Source: Fasciola hepatica
Lineage: Eukaryota; Platyhelminthes; Trematoda; Plagiorchiida; Fasciolidae
Assembly: GCA_948099385.1 (NCBI GenBank)
Contig: CANUEZ040000156.1
Coordinates: 3,038,001-3,102,000 of the forward strand
DNA: 64,000 nt
Direction: 5' to 3'
Under the pieces are notes generated by a model. It had not been told where the DNA came from. It did not search any database and worked only from the letters and a program-made list of their open reading frames with translations. Positions 43,742 through 54,639 of the stretch are shown one piece after another. The stretch's first letter is position 1; the number at the start of each line of letters is the position of its first letter. The translations under genes were made by a program, and so were the position numbers.

Positions 43742-44028
43742 GATGTCTCAAAGGCGAGTTTTGTCACAACATGCTTTTAAAGTCCTCATTGGTGGTTAAT
43801 GTATCTGGAGTGCTCACTAAAGATCTGTCCTACCTTCCCCTGATTGGTGCTTAGTTGATGTTTCACGCCCGAATGATAATCAGCTAGTAGTTCATTTTTC
43901 AAACTAACTGAAGCATCCAAACCTACACCCGCGTTTAGTCTTATCTACGATGAATTCATTTTTCCTCCGGCTGCTAATTTTGTACCATAGCGCTTTGATT
44001 TTGATTTTTCATTACATGCGCATTATGT
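43742..44028 (+). repeat. Dispersed repeat, copy 2 of the 290 bp family
   Basis: Same orientation as 30719-31012. The sequence on the left of this copy differs from that at 30600-30718, so the shared part has a defined edge. Confidence 0.85.
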
Positions 44029-44108
44029 AGTGAAAGGCGTGTACCCTATAGTCACAAGGGCCCACTGCACTGTGAGAGATATATATTTACACCGGTTTAA
44101 AGCGAGAC

Positions 44109-44435
44109 ATGGTGCCAACGCAGCAAGACAATCACGAAAATAGGCGAGGCGAAGTAGAGCGCAATAAAAGAAACAGTAGAAAAGTAATATCTTTGCTCTT
44201 CACTGTACACATTTTGATGTTTTTTGCCGATTTGTTTGTCGGAATAACTTTAGTGATTGTGAGCTACGAGTGTTTGACAGACAAACCGCACAGAATTCGT
44301 GCCACTGACTTCCACTCTGAGCCATGTTCCTCAACTTCTTTAACCAACGAGAATCCTCGTTCCCTGGGCCCTAATCAAGGAGGCGGGAAACACCAACCAA
44401 AGCTAATGCTGACGCTAGTTTCGTCATACCTCTAG
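44109..44435 (+). CDS. Hypothetical ORF with one predicted membrane segment
   Basis: A 108-residue frame. A basic, polar N-terminus (residues 1-25, rich in Asn, Arg, Glu, Lys) precedes a hydrophobic stretch of about 30 residues (VISLLFTVHILMFFADLFVG then ITLVIVSY) and a polar C-terminus. That arrangement is plausible for a small membrane protein. I do not recognise it, there is no intron or promoter support, and it lies among repeats, so it may be chance. Confidence 0.2.
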   Translation: MVPTQQDNHENRRGEVERNKRNSRKVISLLFTVHILMFFADLFVGITLVIVSYECLTDKPHRIRATDFHSEPCSSTSLTNENPRSLGPNQGGGKHQPKLMLTLVSSYL

Positions 44436-44949
44436 GCCAAGTCGTGTCCTGACCACCGCGTTACATCTCTCAGCCTTGCTCAGCCCGGGCGAATAGAGCA
44501 CGGTAAGGTAGACGATAGGCAAGCATTCGCAAAACACAACCGAGCCACCGAATGCGGTGTAGAGCGATCACTTCGTTAAGAGGGTGGCTATCAGTGCCTA
44601 ACACAACGGCGTACCTCGTCATTACTCAGCAGTACTTCAGAAACATCGGTTGTCGAAAACAGAAAGACACTGAGCGACCTCGACGCGAAGTGACCGGGTC
44701 TGGCAGCCTTAGAGCAGAACACTACGAACGGCAGCAACGTACACGCCATCCCTTAAGGGAGAGCCGGATGTCACGGCGACGCCACAGGTGTCGCATGTAT
44801 GCGAAAGCAGCTCTAGCTCTCGCTATTCGTGAGCTGATCTACTCCCCAACGCCACCTCCAGCTCTTATCAAGCTCCCTTGGTGAACAAAGCTGTCTATTA
44901 ACTCAGGCTAATCACCACAAAGTGTGAGTACAGGCACAAGCTCCTGCCA

Positions 44950-46950
44950 ATGTTACAAAAACACTTTGCACTTGGAAGGCGCAAAGTGCATACCATATCT
45001 CGATACCTCAATCGCCAAGCTGTCCAGAGCTTGCCAAACTGCCTGTGAATTGCCTTCCATCAAGGTGATATCATCAACATATTTCAAGTCAAAATCTTTG
45101 TTCCCTAGCGGGAGTTCAATTCCACCGTTTTGAAGGCCAGACGAAGCATTCCGTAGAACATTCTCTCTGGCAAAGTTGAAAAGAAATGGTGATACAGGAC
45201 AACCTTGTCGTACTCCACTGGAGACGACAAAAGGGTATGAAAACTGACCGGTGACCCTAACTCCCGGACCTAAGGTGTGACGATACGGTTCTTTGAAGAT
45301 TGACGCATGCTTCTCAAGTACTCCATTTCTCGACAAACAATTCCATGGCACAGTCCTATCGATAGAGTCGAAGGCCGCGCGAGTGTTCAAGCACACGATC
45401 ATCGTTGGTCTTTGGAAAGTGTGACGATGCTGTAGCATCTACCGGAGGGTGAATATTTGATTGATGCACCGAGCGGACACAAAGTCCAACTTGCTCCTCG
45501 CGTGTTTGGTGCAACCTGTGAAGTATGACAAGCGCAAGCAGCTTTGACGCCATTGTGGTTGGCGCAGTCACTGCGCAAGCCCTTCTTAAAGATGGGGGCA
45601 ACAATCGACTCCCTCCATGAAGGTGGGAACCTGCTCGGAAGTCCGAACTTTTGAGAACAAAATATAAAGTTCTCTAATGTGCTGCACTCCAACATCTTTA
45701 AAATGGGCTAAAGCGGTCCATCAGATACCGGCGCCTTGTGACATCCTAAGGCCCGTATCTCAGCCACGGTGGGTATATCTGTCGAGAACTTCCCATGGTG
45801 GCTGCTCGTTCCATATCTAATGCACGTTGCGACCACCAGATTTCACGGTTCCCACGAAGACTCGCATTAAGTGCACGTCTCACTGCGCGTCGTGCTTTGT
45901 TATCCCCACTTCCGGCCGGGATCGACTGGCATGCGTCGAGAAGGTGCAGAGAGTCAGTAGAAATCCAAGGTCTCGGGGCACGACGAGACAGGCCACAACT
46001 TACTAGATCAGCGGAATGCAAAGCATTTTTGATAAGCAACAAGTGCTGGTTTATGTTATCACGCGGGGTTACAGATAGCTTCTCAGCTGGCGCGTTTTAG
46101 AAGACAGATAGACGGGATAGATCGGACAGTTGATCGCAATCTAGCCGTCGTCTCAGCATGCATTTGGAGCGTCTATGGAAGCGCACAGACAGCTTAGTGC
46201 AAACTAATGCGTGATCGGAATCAAGGGGGTGCTACAGTACGAGCGACAGTCGTGTATGCCACTCCGCCATTTGTGGCTTATAACGATGTGGTCGATCTGG
46301 GTCGATTGTTAACTCGAAGAGGGCAGACGCCACGTGACATACCGGCAATTAGAACGTCTGGGGTTCGTACTGGCGAGGGACAAGGGATAGTCTGAGCATA
46401 GGGTCAAAATCCGTCCCCCGCTTTCCGAGCGACAGGAATCTAGCCCAAAAGGGCCTCCAAAATGCGCCTTGTTCGATGGCAGCCGGCCAAATCTAGCATT
46501 CAAATATTCCCCAAAAATCACGACATCGGTCCGGTTTGCTTCACGTAAGAGATCGTGGAGCTTTTGATGGAAGCTATCTTTGATTGCATCTGAGATGCCA
46601 TCAGTGGATGCATACGCCAAAACGAAAAACAAATTACGTCTATTGGGACGGCGGTATCTTAATTCGCACGAATCCCTGAGTCCCACTGCACACGGACGAC
46701 TGTCAACTGGGATCCAGTCTAGCCGCGCCGCCTCAACTCTTTCACTAAGAACAATAGCATTGCCAGAATAACCAAAAGCCACAGCCTCAGCGTCCTCAGA
46801 AAGGCGTGAGCGAAACTTCACGGAAGGATTAGATGGGGGCGTCACTCAAACGATGAGGTGAGTCGAATTCGAGTCTCTTGAATGCAACGCACATCGATAG
46901 CAGCGGATTTGAGTGTACATGGTTGTCTGAACTGAACTGCACTGATTCAA
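44950..46950 (-). pseudogene. RTE-like non-LTR retrotransposon (endonuclease and RT)
   Basis: Read on the minus strand. The AP-type endonuclease starts near 46950 with AAIDVRCIQETRIR (catalytic Glu box) and continues at 46845-46309 with FGYSGNAIVLSERV, FVLAYASTDGISDAIKDSF and VVIFGEYLNARFGRL (degraded GDFN/GDWN box). A linker follows (46042-45746). RT starts near 45695 (WRESIVAPIFKKG) and continues at 45438-44953: LNTRAAFDSIDR (motif A), SSGVRQGCPVSPFLFNFA (motif B) and KYVDDITL (motif C). Stops and frame changes separate the pieces. Confidence 0.88.
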
Positions 46951-47744
46951 GTGTGTGAGCTGAATCCTCCTGTTATGCTATGCGCATCGGGGTTCGCACG
47001 TTGAAAGTGACTAGTTTGCATGGGCATTAAGGACGTTGGACGGCATCAGCCGGTGGTGATGGGTTCGGTGAGACTCAGAAGCTAGTCGAAGAAGGGCGAG
47101 AGAAAATATAAGCGGGTGCTACAGCAGATACGGTCGATTGAGGATCCCGTGGGGTCCGGCGAAGAAGAGAAGTGAAGAAGGGTAGGTTTTTGTTTACGGT
47201 GGGAGAGCGCAATCCTGTGCGGGAGAAAGGACCGTCAATGATTGTATTATTTGTCTTCTATGGTTGTTGCGTTGTGGGCTGTAGTACTACTCGGCCGCCC
47301 AGTCCAGACTAGGCATTTCTCTTTGAGGATGCACTTCTAGCCTCTGCGCAATTAAGCGCGTCCTGCAAGGCAGCAGCAATGGTCCAGATGAGCCGGTGGC
47401 CAAGTGCTTGATTCATTCGTCTCATCTAAAAACCTCTAGGAGCCAGTGACTGATTCATCAGCCCACTCGCCCTTCGGATGAGGCCAGATATCCCGGGTGC
47501 CCAGAACGCTCGTTCACCACCGATGCCGGTGAGCGTGGTGCCGTACTCCTCATATACCACCCATGGTTGGTTTGGAATCACGGTTTAGCTATCTTCCTTA
47601 GACTGACTATCGGTCGGGCAACCCAGTGGAGAGCACCGGAAATTCGCTTTCGTCCTTACTTTAGTGGGAACACCTCCGACACGAGAAAGCAGTGAGTAGG
47701 GCTTCCTCAGCAGAGGCTGCAGCAGAGGTACGGTCATTTGGAAG

Positions 47745-47935
47745 CATTTTACCGGTGGTGGTCGAACGACATGTAGAGTTTGCTCACCACCTCAGAGGTC
47801 CTAGGTTCAAATCCCCGCCATTACCGACTGCTTTGGTGATAGACAGTAATCCACTGTCGTCCGGATGGTTACCACACCTGACCTATTGGGACCTTATGTG
47901 GTTCTACACCACTCCAAGTCTTAGGGTCTGATTGC
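47745..47935 (+). mobile_element. tRNA-derived SINE-like copy 1
   Basis: The head has a GGTGGTCGAACGAC..GTAGAG stretch (A-box-like) and AGGTTCAAATCCCCGCC (B box). The body shares GACWGTAATCCAC, a TTACCACACCTGAC-like run and CTTTATGTGGTTCTA-like runs with 51192-51365. Confidence 0.6.
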
Positions 47936-48012
47936 GAATTGGTATAGAGAATTTTTCAAGGCTTGGCACAAAATTATGGCTTCCTAGGTTTTACAGAACG
48001 ACGGAAATATGG

Positions 48013-48940
48013 TCAAACCATAATAGATTTTGTTAGAATCACTCCAAGGTACTTTGCTGACGTAGCTTGGAGAATGCCATTTCTGTTAATATGCACAAGT
48101 AAAGTGGAATCTGCAATGTTTGTGTATCTACCACTTTTTAGAAGAGAGAAAAATAAGTAAGCATATTTGAAAGAGCTAACAGTCAGGTTATGGTTCGAAG
48201 ACCATTCGACTATGCTTGAGACACCGTGCTGCAGAATAGGAAAAATAGAGTCGTCGGGTACACCAAATAGTACATCTTTAGCATATGCAATGACTAACGA
48301 GTCGTCGGAAATGGACATAGTAGATAGGTACGTAGATAAGAAAAATGGTGATAAAATGGCACATTGTCGAACACCCAACTCCGGACTTGCAACGGAAGAA
48401 GCCCTGTCTTGATAGCGTGTAAATTGTTGGCGTTTATCGAAGTAATCAGATAATAACGCAATGTTAGAATTTTGAGCACTGCTCGCGGAAAGATTCCAGG
48501 TTAACTTTCTTCTTTCCACACACCTGAAAGAGTCACTGTAATCTAAAAGCAAGATTGTGATAGCTTTGCTTTTCTCGTCTGGGGATGACGGAATGTAATA
48601 GGACAAATAAACAAGGGCATCCACAGTAGAGTATGAACGGCGATAGGCAAACTGGTTCGGATCTAATGTGTTCAGTTGTGATATCATCCCTTTGCAGCAG
48701 ACGTTTCTCGAATAGCTTTAGAACAACGGGTGCGCAAGCTATAAGCCAGAATCTGGGGTGCCTTTTGGTATGGGTGTAGTCAGAGCCACTCTTTCACAGT
48801 CAGGGATGTTGTTCTGTCGCGAACACCGATTGGATAACCCGGATAAAACCGGAGATACGCCATCCGGTCCATTAGATTTTTTCGAGTTCTTAATTTGCCC
48901 TAATTTGTATCTTAAGGGCTTACACGCGTTGTGCTCCGTA
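48013..48940 (-). pseudogene. Non-LTR RT fragment
   Basis: The main frame (48687-48013, 224 residues) reads LDPNQFAYRRSYSTVDALVY, AITILLLDYSDSFRCVERRK (motif A), VRQCAILSPFF (motif B), SLVIAYAKDVLFG (motif C, first Asp replaced by Lys) and ATSAKYLGVIL. Upstream at 48700-48940 other frames give DGVSPVLSGLSN and RVALTTPIPKG, the RT entry. Degenerate copy of a CR1/Jockey-group element. Confidence 0.78.
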
Positions 48941-49011
48941 AATGCAAAATATCATCAGACAGAAGAGTACCTCTTGCCCTTTTCACCAGTTGTTAAAATT
49001 ATGCCATATAC

Positions 49012-49032
49012 ATATATATATATATATATATA
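49012..49032. repeat. (TA)n microsatellite
   Basis: About ten TA units next to the RT fragment. Confidence 0.9.
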
Positions 49033-49739
49033 ACGGTAAGTGGGGCTTCCATGCAGTTAGCATTGAGTCCAAGCCCTTTGTCCAAGTTTGCGTTTGATAT
49101 GCCAGACTGTACAAATGTGATCGAAGTTGTCTGGAAAGACTCCTCAGAGCTTAGGAGGGGAGGGGACACGCAAAATAGCGAGAGATCCGATTAACGACAC
49201 TGAAAATCGCTGGCCATTTTGATAGTCCGTGCGTCCGACAAAGTTTGTTGCTGTACTTCTGCTCTTTGTCTTCTGTGAACTTCTGATTTAACTTTGATTT
49301 ATTCTTCTATTCGAAAACAGTTAGATCTAAGTCGTGTAATATTTGGGACGTTCTATAAATGCACCCAATCAGATTACACAGGCCACACCTTTGTCTGGTG
49401 CGCTGAATTGCCTTCCTCCGTGATCCAAAGAGCTGCGCAGGATGAATTTCTGAAGTCAGAGATACAATCACACTTATCAGTTCGAGGGTTACAGACCAGA
49501 CAAAGTCTAGTTTTTGAACCAATTTTTGGAGACAGCTTGTCCTATTAGTATGCCCCTGGAGGGGTAACTTCAGCGAGCAAACACAGAGAAGCAGTTTATT
49601 GGTCAAAAAACCACTCGATGGACGTGGTAAAGGAGTGCCTAGGGTTGCTCTCGAAGGTTAGATTCATTGCTCTTCTCCAGGCGGCCATTGCTACATAAAA
49701 ACCGAAAATTACATACGGTGGGTTAACGGGAGCCACACT

Positions 49740-50060
49740 ATCCGTTACCAACAGTCAATTTTGGTGCAATATTTGCCAAGCTAATCTGTCCGTTGTTTTC
49801 GAGACGAGGCCTACCACCTTTCTTACAAATCAGTACAATCACCGATGCACACCATACCCGGAATTTTCTCAACCTTTCCAGATTGTTCTGAAGGCTTCCG
49901 TAAACTCCAACACTGGAAACTACAAGGCAACAACCCATTCTTCCCAGAAGCTTTGTCCCTTTCTACTTGGCCTATCTCGTGGATAATTTCCGTTTTTAGA
50001 GCCAAAAGGGAGCGTATTATCAAATTGTTCACCGCGCAAAAGGGCCATCCGTGATGCTCT
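49740..50060 (-). pseudogene. RTE-like RT entry fragment
   Basis: Minus-strand pieces IIHEIGQVERDKASGKNGLL, then CTDL/VIVLICKKGGRPRLENN and GQISLANIAPKL match the usual order: helix, KAxGxDGLP, xPIYKKGD, NYRGISL. No palm motifs follow. Confidence 0.55.
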
Positions 50061-51191
50061 TCAATGGGCTCTGTTCAACCGTCCAAACGGCTTTCTTAGG
50101 AGGGAAACAACGAACTGACGTATCCGTTGATGATCGTTTCCTCAGACCTTCTGTGGATCAGTACCTTTGACCAAACAGTACAAATAACGACTTGCTCATA
50201 ATCATTGTCCTCTCCATCTACTTACCTTTCGCAACTCACCATTTCTTGGTACCATTTGTCGGTCTCCTAGCCGGTCATCTTTTTAGGGACATATGCAACT
50301 GGTTGAATTTGGAATCCAGAATGACGGATCCATCAGATTATAACATGGCTGACATTGATTAGGTCCATATTTTGTGATGTCCTCTAAAGATTAGGTATTG
50401 TACGGCATTGACGGAAGCTTGAAAAGCTTTCTTGGTCGATTTTCACTGTTCGTTCGGGGCCTGGACATCTGGCTTTATGAATAAGACGGTGAAAAACTAA
50501 CTGGGGAGCGGTTGTGCTTGACAGATGTCTCCAGCTTTGGTACAACCAAAGAAGAAAAGTGAACGAAATAAAACACATACCAGGGTGTGATGTGTCCGCA
50601 TGGACAGCCGTCGACGAATCCACCCCGTTCGTGAACGATAGAAATATCGAGAATCTAAATTCAGTGCTGTGAAGGCGAAGGAGAATTCTAGGTGAGTTAT
50701 GGCATTGAATATTGCTCGCCAGAAGCAGTGCCGAGTTGGAACCACTAAGTAAGGCGTTTATCGTTATCAGTTCGATTGGTTGGGGTTGCAGATGAGTTTC
50801 CCTTGTACCCTTCGGTCTTCCTCAAACAACCAAATAAAACGCTAAGTTCACCACCGACACTCTGATTTTCCATTGAATAAACACTTTGAAATAACAGGTG
50901 AATGCCGGTAGACTTCTTTGGCACCAGAAGGCCTGCAGCTTTACACAGATATGATAAAACAACCGTGAAAAATCGTTTTTAACTCGGTAATGCTCACAGA
51001 ATTTTCCATTCGAACTGGACACGGCACAGCTGGTCGGGGTCTATTTTCATCTGCTCAAAGAGATTCTGACACCAGCCTAACCACGCGCGTTAGACGCAGA
51101 ATTACATGATACATAGTGTGAAGCGAGACACTGAGGTTGTATCTAGGGAACAGAGTGTGATCTCAGAAGCGGGGTCTTGCATTCATTGCAG
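50061..51191. other. No recognised feature
   Basis: Only short frames (up to about 80 residues), none with motifs. Confidence 0.4.
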
Positions 51192-51365
51192 CCGGTGATG
51201 GTCAATTGGTTTAGAGCGTAGACTTCATCTCCGAGGTCAGAGGTTTCAATCCCGCCACCTTCGGTCACTTTGGTGGTAGACGGTAATCCACCTCCACCCC
51301 ACTCGTTATCACACTTGACACATTGCCACTTTATGTGGTTCTATCTACAAGTTTCAGGGCCAGAT
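51192..51365 (+). mobile_element. tRNA-derived SINE-like copy 2
   Basis: TGGTCAATTGGTTTAGAGCG resembles an A box, and AGGTTTCAATCCCGCC a B box. The body matches 47745-47935 at roughly 70% by eye. Confidence 0.6.
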
Positions 51366-52229
51366 GATCAGTTATCGCTAATGGTGCAGCGGGCTCTCGG
51401 GGCTTTGGGGTATGCCTCTTCCACTGCACTCGTGTGCAGAAATGCAACTAAAGGTATCTATTTTGAGGATGTCAAGTATTGGCTATGGAGGTGTCTTGCA
51501 CTATCCGATACATGGCGAAAGGTGGAGGCAGCCAAATGGTGGGCTTAAAGTATGTTTTTGATATGAGTCCTATTTTTAGTAGATTCCTAACATCAGACAA
51601 ATTTTATGAGTCGAGAACGTTCGTGGCGTCGTGTATCGATCTCAAACTGGAGAGGATTAATTCAGAAATATTTTTACATAGATGGGGTCCGAGGTTTCTA
51701 GGCGAGTAACACTTGGCGGCTGTCTGCATTGTAGGAAGGGTTCTATGAAAACATTGGACAGTAGGCTCGACTCGGCAGTCTTATCCACAAGACACTGTTG
51801 CTTGTCCAAGCACGGAAATGCGACCGAAGTTGCCTCGTGGGTGCTTTTGTCAAATTTTTCATGTGGGACTTGGTTGTTTACCTTGTGTTTGTTGGCACAG
51901 TAGTTATCGATTCGCCCTTAAATCCAGTCGTTTGCCTCATTCACCAAATGGAGGAATCTGAACGTGGTCTGGCAGCGTTCTTTGAACTGGGGGCTAGTAA
52001 GTCTTTCTCGGACGATGGCTGTCTAATGGTGTGTGAATATTTCTCGCACCGTCGGAAGAAACTTCAGTTATTCCAATTCCAATTCCGCTTACTTTTACTT
52101 TTCTGCGACAGGATAGGCCGGCATCTTGGATCTGTATGATAGTAGCTGTCCGCGCGTTCCGATCTGCGGCGAGGTCTACACACTGTGAAATTTAGTTGTT
52201 GCACCAGTCGCATACTCCGAAGAACGACT
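51366..52229. other. No recognised feature
   Basis: Several plus-strand frames of 70-110 residues without known motifs. Confidence 0.4.
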
Positions 52230-53560
52230 GAAGATCTAGGCGATCCATGTCTGACTGAGTGGTGCTAACCCACGTCTTCAGTTGGTCACCAAGGCGACAT
52301 TTCCAGTCTAAGCAGGGTGATGGCAGTAGGCTCCTTTCCGTAGATTCCGTTTTTGGGTCGTCGTAGGGCATGACCAGACCACTTTAGGCGACTTCGTCAG
52401 AGGAAAGAAGAAAGTCGTTTTGTATTCGCAGTGTTGACGCACATTAGAGTTTGTGACGCGATCATATCACTTGATTTTGTCTGTCTAGCGGAGGCACCAG
52501 TGGTCAAAGTTTTCCAACCTTTTTGTATCGTCTGCTCTCAGTGGCCAAGTTTCGAATGCAAACTGGGCGGACGGCAGCTCGATAAGTGCGCAGCTTCTTG
52601 AGGAGGCTCGCTTCGCTGTGAGACCACAGTGATTTGCGAAACTGTAGGAACGCTGTCCTAGAGCAGTCTACACGAAGCCTAACCTCGTCCTTGGCCTGAC
52701 CGTTTGGTTGGATAGTAGAACCTAGGTACCTAAAGTGGTGCACCTGTTCCAGATTTTCGCCACTGACGCGTGTAGAGTGTGTTAAGCGTGGCGAAGTCGT
52801 AACGATTTTCGTTTTTGTACTGTTTATCTCCAGACCGAAAACCTTATCTTCACACGCACTACGGTCAAGAACCGACTGCGGAGTTCCGAGGTTCTCTCCT
52901 AGAATGACTGTCTTGGGCGAATTCGAGATCTGTAACCCTGGAGTCGTGGCCAAATTGCATTCCTCAGAAGTCGTTGAGAGCGCGATGAGTTATTCAGTCA
53001 ATATCGTAGTTAAATAGGACTGGTGATAGAGTGGTAAGATCCTTTCAATCTGATGCATCTTTCGGGCATTCCGTCGATCGGTAGTATGCTCTAAGGTGAC
53101 TGTCTGCCAATGAAAGCGAGTGCTGACCGAAAGTCAATGAAGCACGCTGTGGTGGGTTGTTGGAACTTATAGCGATACTCTAGGGTTCTGCGAATCGTGA
53201 AAATCTGGTCAACAGCTTCTTTCTCGACGAAAAACACACTGGTTGAAGCGTGTTCCTGCTCCCCGAACAGCAACAAAGTGATTTAGCAGAATGGTTGCAG
53301 AGAGCTTAGCCGCTTCATCAATGAGGCTGATACCCCTGTAGTTCGCTCAGATAATCTTGTCGCCCTTTTTTGTTATAGGGTGTAGGGTAGAGGTTGACCA
53401 GTCTTTGGAAAATTTTCGGCGTGCCAGATACGGCTGAAAAGCGTACTAAGTGGGTCTAAAAGGACTTGAAGATCTCAGATGGTATGTCGTCCTCCTCCGG
53501 TGACTCCTTGTGTTTCATTGTTTGAGCTGCGGAGACGATTTCCAATTCGTTAGGAGGTTC
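52230..53560 (-). pseudogene. RTE-like RT, copy 1
   Basis: The minus strand reads NELEIVSAAQTMKHKESPEE with DDIPSEIFKS (near 53530), EAVDQIFTIRRTLEYRYKFQ with TACFIDFRSALAF (motif A), then a large C-terminal frame (52953-52504): FGLEINSTKTKIVT, FRYLGSTIQPNGQAKDEV and LLKKLRTYRAAVRPV. Downstream to 52230 comes WSGHALRRPKN and similar tail pieces. Frameshifts and a missing motif C stretch make it a pseudogene. Confidence 0.85.
52917..53132 (-). repeat. RTE segment repeated at 54191-54406
   Basis: About 215 bp almost identical to 54191-54406, same strand. It lies inside the RT copy 1; the second copy is an isolated slice. Confidence 0.9.
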
Positions 53561-54192
53561 GAGGTTGATTGAATATTATCTATGTCGCTTGGTGTCGTTA
53601 TACAGACGGATTAAAAGGAAGAGCGGATGGACAGCTGACTGAAGCGTTAGACCCATCTGTAATGTCCATGTTAATTGAAAAATTCCTCTTCTGCTCACAT
53701 CCCTATACTCTATGACCAACGTTGGACTGCCTTCTCTAGCCTACTTCATGCAGATACTGTTTTGTGGTCGACAATTAATCTACCCCTGGTGCATTTACTT
53801 TTTCTTTTATTGGTTGTGCTTTCTTACTGAGATTACTTTGAGGACAGTTGGTACGGTAGTGAGATGCACCGATTCAACACAGTTTTGCTTCATTACTCCT
53901 CGATTTCATTTTCTCGCTCACGTCGACTGATTGTAGAAGTTCAGCTTTTTTACGCTGATTTTTGGCTGCCGCACTCAGGAAATTGTTCTTTGGGCCTGAT
54001 TAAGCGTGGAGAACTTGTTCTGTTTGTTTGGACTTCAGGACAAGTATTTACCATTTACTAATTTTGGCCATCTGTTCCCTTTTTCACAGAAGTTTTCCTA
54101 TTTTTGACTACCTTTTTGGCTGGATAGTGACTGAGGCTCACGGTCAACGGTATGATCGTGTTTATACTTATATTTTTACTCGCTAGTAGTGC
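53150..54192. repeat. Direct repeat of 1.04 kb, copy 1
   Basis: Matches 58760-59796. The left part is RTE RT entry sequence (minus strand) with scattered differences. The right part (about 53605-54192) is an AT-rich block identical or nearly so in both copies, with no recognised protein. Confidence 0.93.
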
Positions 54193-54406
54193 GAATTCGA
54201 GATCTGTAACCCTGGAGTCGTGGCCAATTTGCATTCCTCAGAAGTCGTTGAGAGCGCGATGAGTTATTCAGTCAATATCGTAGTTAAATAGGACTGGTGA
54301 TAGAGTGGTAAGATCCTTTCAATCTGATGCACCTTTCGGGCATTCCGTCGATCGGTAGTATGCTCTAAGGTGACTGTCTGCCAATGAAATCGAGTGCTGC
54401 CCGAAT
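54191..54406 (-). pseudogene. Isolated RTE RT slice
   Basis: The minus strand reads RMHQIERILPLYHQSYLTTI and continues to LQISNS, as in copy 1 at 53132-52917. It ends exactly where the 1.04 kb repeat begins. Confidence 0.8.
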
Positions 54407-54639
54407 AACAGTGAAAAAGGCTGTCTTGAATTCTTGAATCACCACACGTGTCCGATGCTTCGATTGAAATTGTCACAGCTTTCGAGGAAATCTTCATTCG
54501 TCCGTCGCATTCACCGAGTTGAAACCAGAGTAAATGGAAGCAGGGCCGGGGACTGCAACCGAAACAAAATACGCGTAACACTTTATAATACTTCACCACG
54601 GACACTATCTTAAGGGGAACTAGGATGAATTATTGACGA

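Noticed and set aside
49012..49032. (TA)n tract as a terminal tail of the adjacent RT fragment
   Set aside because: The tract lies on the 5' side of the minus-strand RT, not at its 3' end, so a simple microsatellite is the safer call.
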